In this document: positions 6,724 to 7,349 of the stretch, piece after piece
Layout of the letters: every line of letters starts with the position of its first letter
How positions within the stretch are numbered: position 1 is the first letter of the stretch
Assembly: GCA_043747685.1 (NCBI GenBank)
Contig: JAYTOR010000266.1
Coordinates: 1-7,349 of the forward strand
Reading direction: 5' to 3'
Length of the DNA: 7,349 bases
Source: JANXUF01 sp043747685
Lineage (GTDB): Bacteria > Actinomycetota > Acidimicrobiia > Acidimicrobiales > Ilumatobacteraceae
Notes under the pieces: generated by a model
What the model saw: the letters and a program-made list of their open reading frames with translations, nothing else
Told to the model about the DNA's origin: nothing
Database searches by the model: none
Position numbers and translations under genes: made by a program

Positions 6724-7349
6724 TCAGCTGCTGGCTGCTTCCAATGCCCGACGGACCAACACCTTGGCGAGATGTGTGCGGTACTCGACGCTGGCGTTGA
6801 GATCGGCCTGCGGTTCGGCTTCGGCGACGGCCTGCTCTGCTGCTTCGGCGATCGAGGCGCCACCCGACAGTGCCGTCGTGACGCTCGTGGCGAGAATCGG
6901 CGTGTTGCCCATGTTCACCAGCGCAACGCCGCTGTCGCCGTTGCGACGCCATGCAGCGACACCGACGATCGCCCAATCCTGGGCGCGACGATTGAACTTC
7001 TGGAAGCTCCAACCGGCGCCGTCCATCTTCGGGATCTTGATCTCCGTCAGCAGTTCATCTGCTTCCATCGCCGACGTCAGGAAGCCCTGATAGAAGTCGG
7101 CGGCGGCGATCTCACGGGTGCCGTTCGGGCCTTGCAGCACGTAGGTCGCACCGAGCGCCAGTGTCGTCGCCGGCAGGTCCGACGCCGGGTCGGCGTGGGC
7201 GATCGAGCCACCGATGGTGCCACGATGACGAACCTGCGGATCGCCGACTTCGCCGGCGGTGTGCGCCAGTAACGGGGCATGCTGCTTGAGCAGCTCAGAC
7301 GTCTCGACGTCACGGTGGCGGGTCAGTGCGCCGACGGCGATGTGATCGC
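6724..7349 (-). CDS. coxM: CoxM-type FAD-binding medium subunit of aerobic CO dehydrogenase / molybdenum hydroxylase (5' partial)
   Basis: The minus-strand frame is open from the right edge to the TGA at 6724-6726, giving 207 residues. About 80 N-terminal residues, including the first FAD motif (AGGHS in Oligotropha CoxM), would lie beyond the window. The second FAD motif, TIGGS, is at 7204-7218 within VRHRGTIGGSIAHADPASDLP, a hallmark of medium subunits. Upstream is DPQVRHR, and downstream the CO dehydrogenase flavoprotein C-terminal domain runs from about FYQGFLTSAMEADELLTEI to EYRTHLAKVLVRRALE. This subunit passes electrons from the Fe-S subunit to FAD and on to the respiratory chain. Its substrate depends on the large subunit, which is not visible here, so CO is inferred from the coxDEF neighbours. 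No Fe-S or large subunit gene follows within the window; the gene ends instead at a strong hairpin and the toxin relic. Confidence 0.92.
   Translation of the reverse strand, partial: DHIAVGALTRHRDVETSELLKQHAPLLAHTAGEVGDPQVRHRGTIGGSIAHADPASDLPATTLALGATYVLQGPNGTREIAAADFYQGFLTSAMEADELLTEIKIPKMDGAGWSFQKFNRRAQDWAIVGVAAWRRNGDSGVALVNMGNTPILATSVTTALSGGASIAEAAEQAVAEAEPQADLNASVEYRTHLAKVLVRRALEAASS

Overview
The window is GC-rich, densely coded DNA. Most genes read right to left on the minus strand, and the protein types point to a high-GC actinobacterium, possibly an Acidimicrobiia/Ilumatobacter-like lineage. That placement is an inference from composition and protein character only.

Layout, left to right. 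Positions 1-366 (+) hold the catalytic end of an NlpC/P60 cysteine peptidase whose start lies outside the window. It converges on a tight minus-strand trio: a MoxR-type AAA+ ATPase (coxD-like, 2840-3772), a VWA protein (coxE-like, 1624-2859) and an XdhC/CoxF-type protein (494-1627). The three reading frames overlap end to start, which suggests translational coupling. Just upstream of the trio, on the same strand, is a four-helix DUF4118 (KdpD-type) membrane protein with a GAF-like cytoplasmic tail and no kinase (3839-4591). Next comes a D-amino-acid-oxidase-fold FAD oxidoreductase resembling PuuB (4709-6148). At the right edge (6724 to the end) is the C-terminal two thirds of a CoxM-type FAD subunit of a molybdenum hydroxylase.

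The cox genes together form part of an aerobic CO dehydrogenase-like (xanthine oxidase family) locus. CoxM is a structural subunit. CoxD and CoxE are an AAA+/VWA pair known in Oligotropha to mature the [CuSMoO2] active site. The XdhC/CoxF protein belongs to the family that handles or inserts sulfurated molybdenum cofactor. The catalytic large subunit and the Fe-S subunit are not in the window, so CO cannot be confirmed as the substrate.

Between coxM and the other minus-strand genes is a small non-conserved-looking segment (about 6147-6723). It holds a plus-strand VapC-like PIN toxin broken by at least two frameshifts, then two perfect inverted repeats (11-bp and 17-bp arms) in the convergent gap before the coxM stop. 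The most notable points are the toxin relic, the 17-bp palindrome, the pentapeptide repeat at the CoxE C-terminus and the kinase-less DUF4118 sensor beside coxDEF. I do not see a clearly new multi-gene system.
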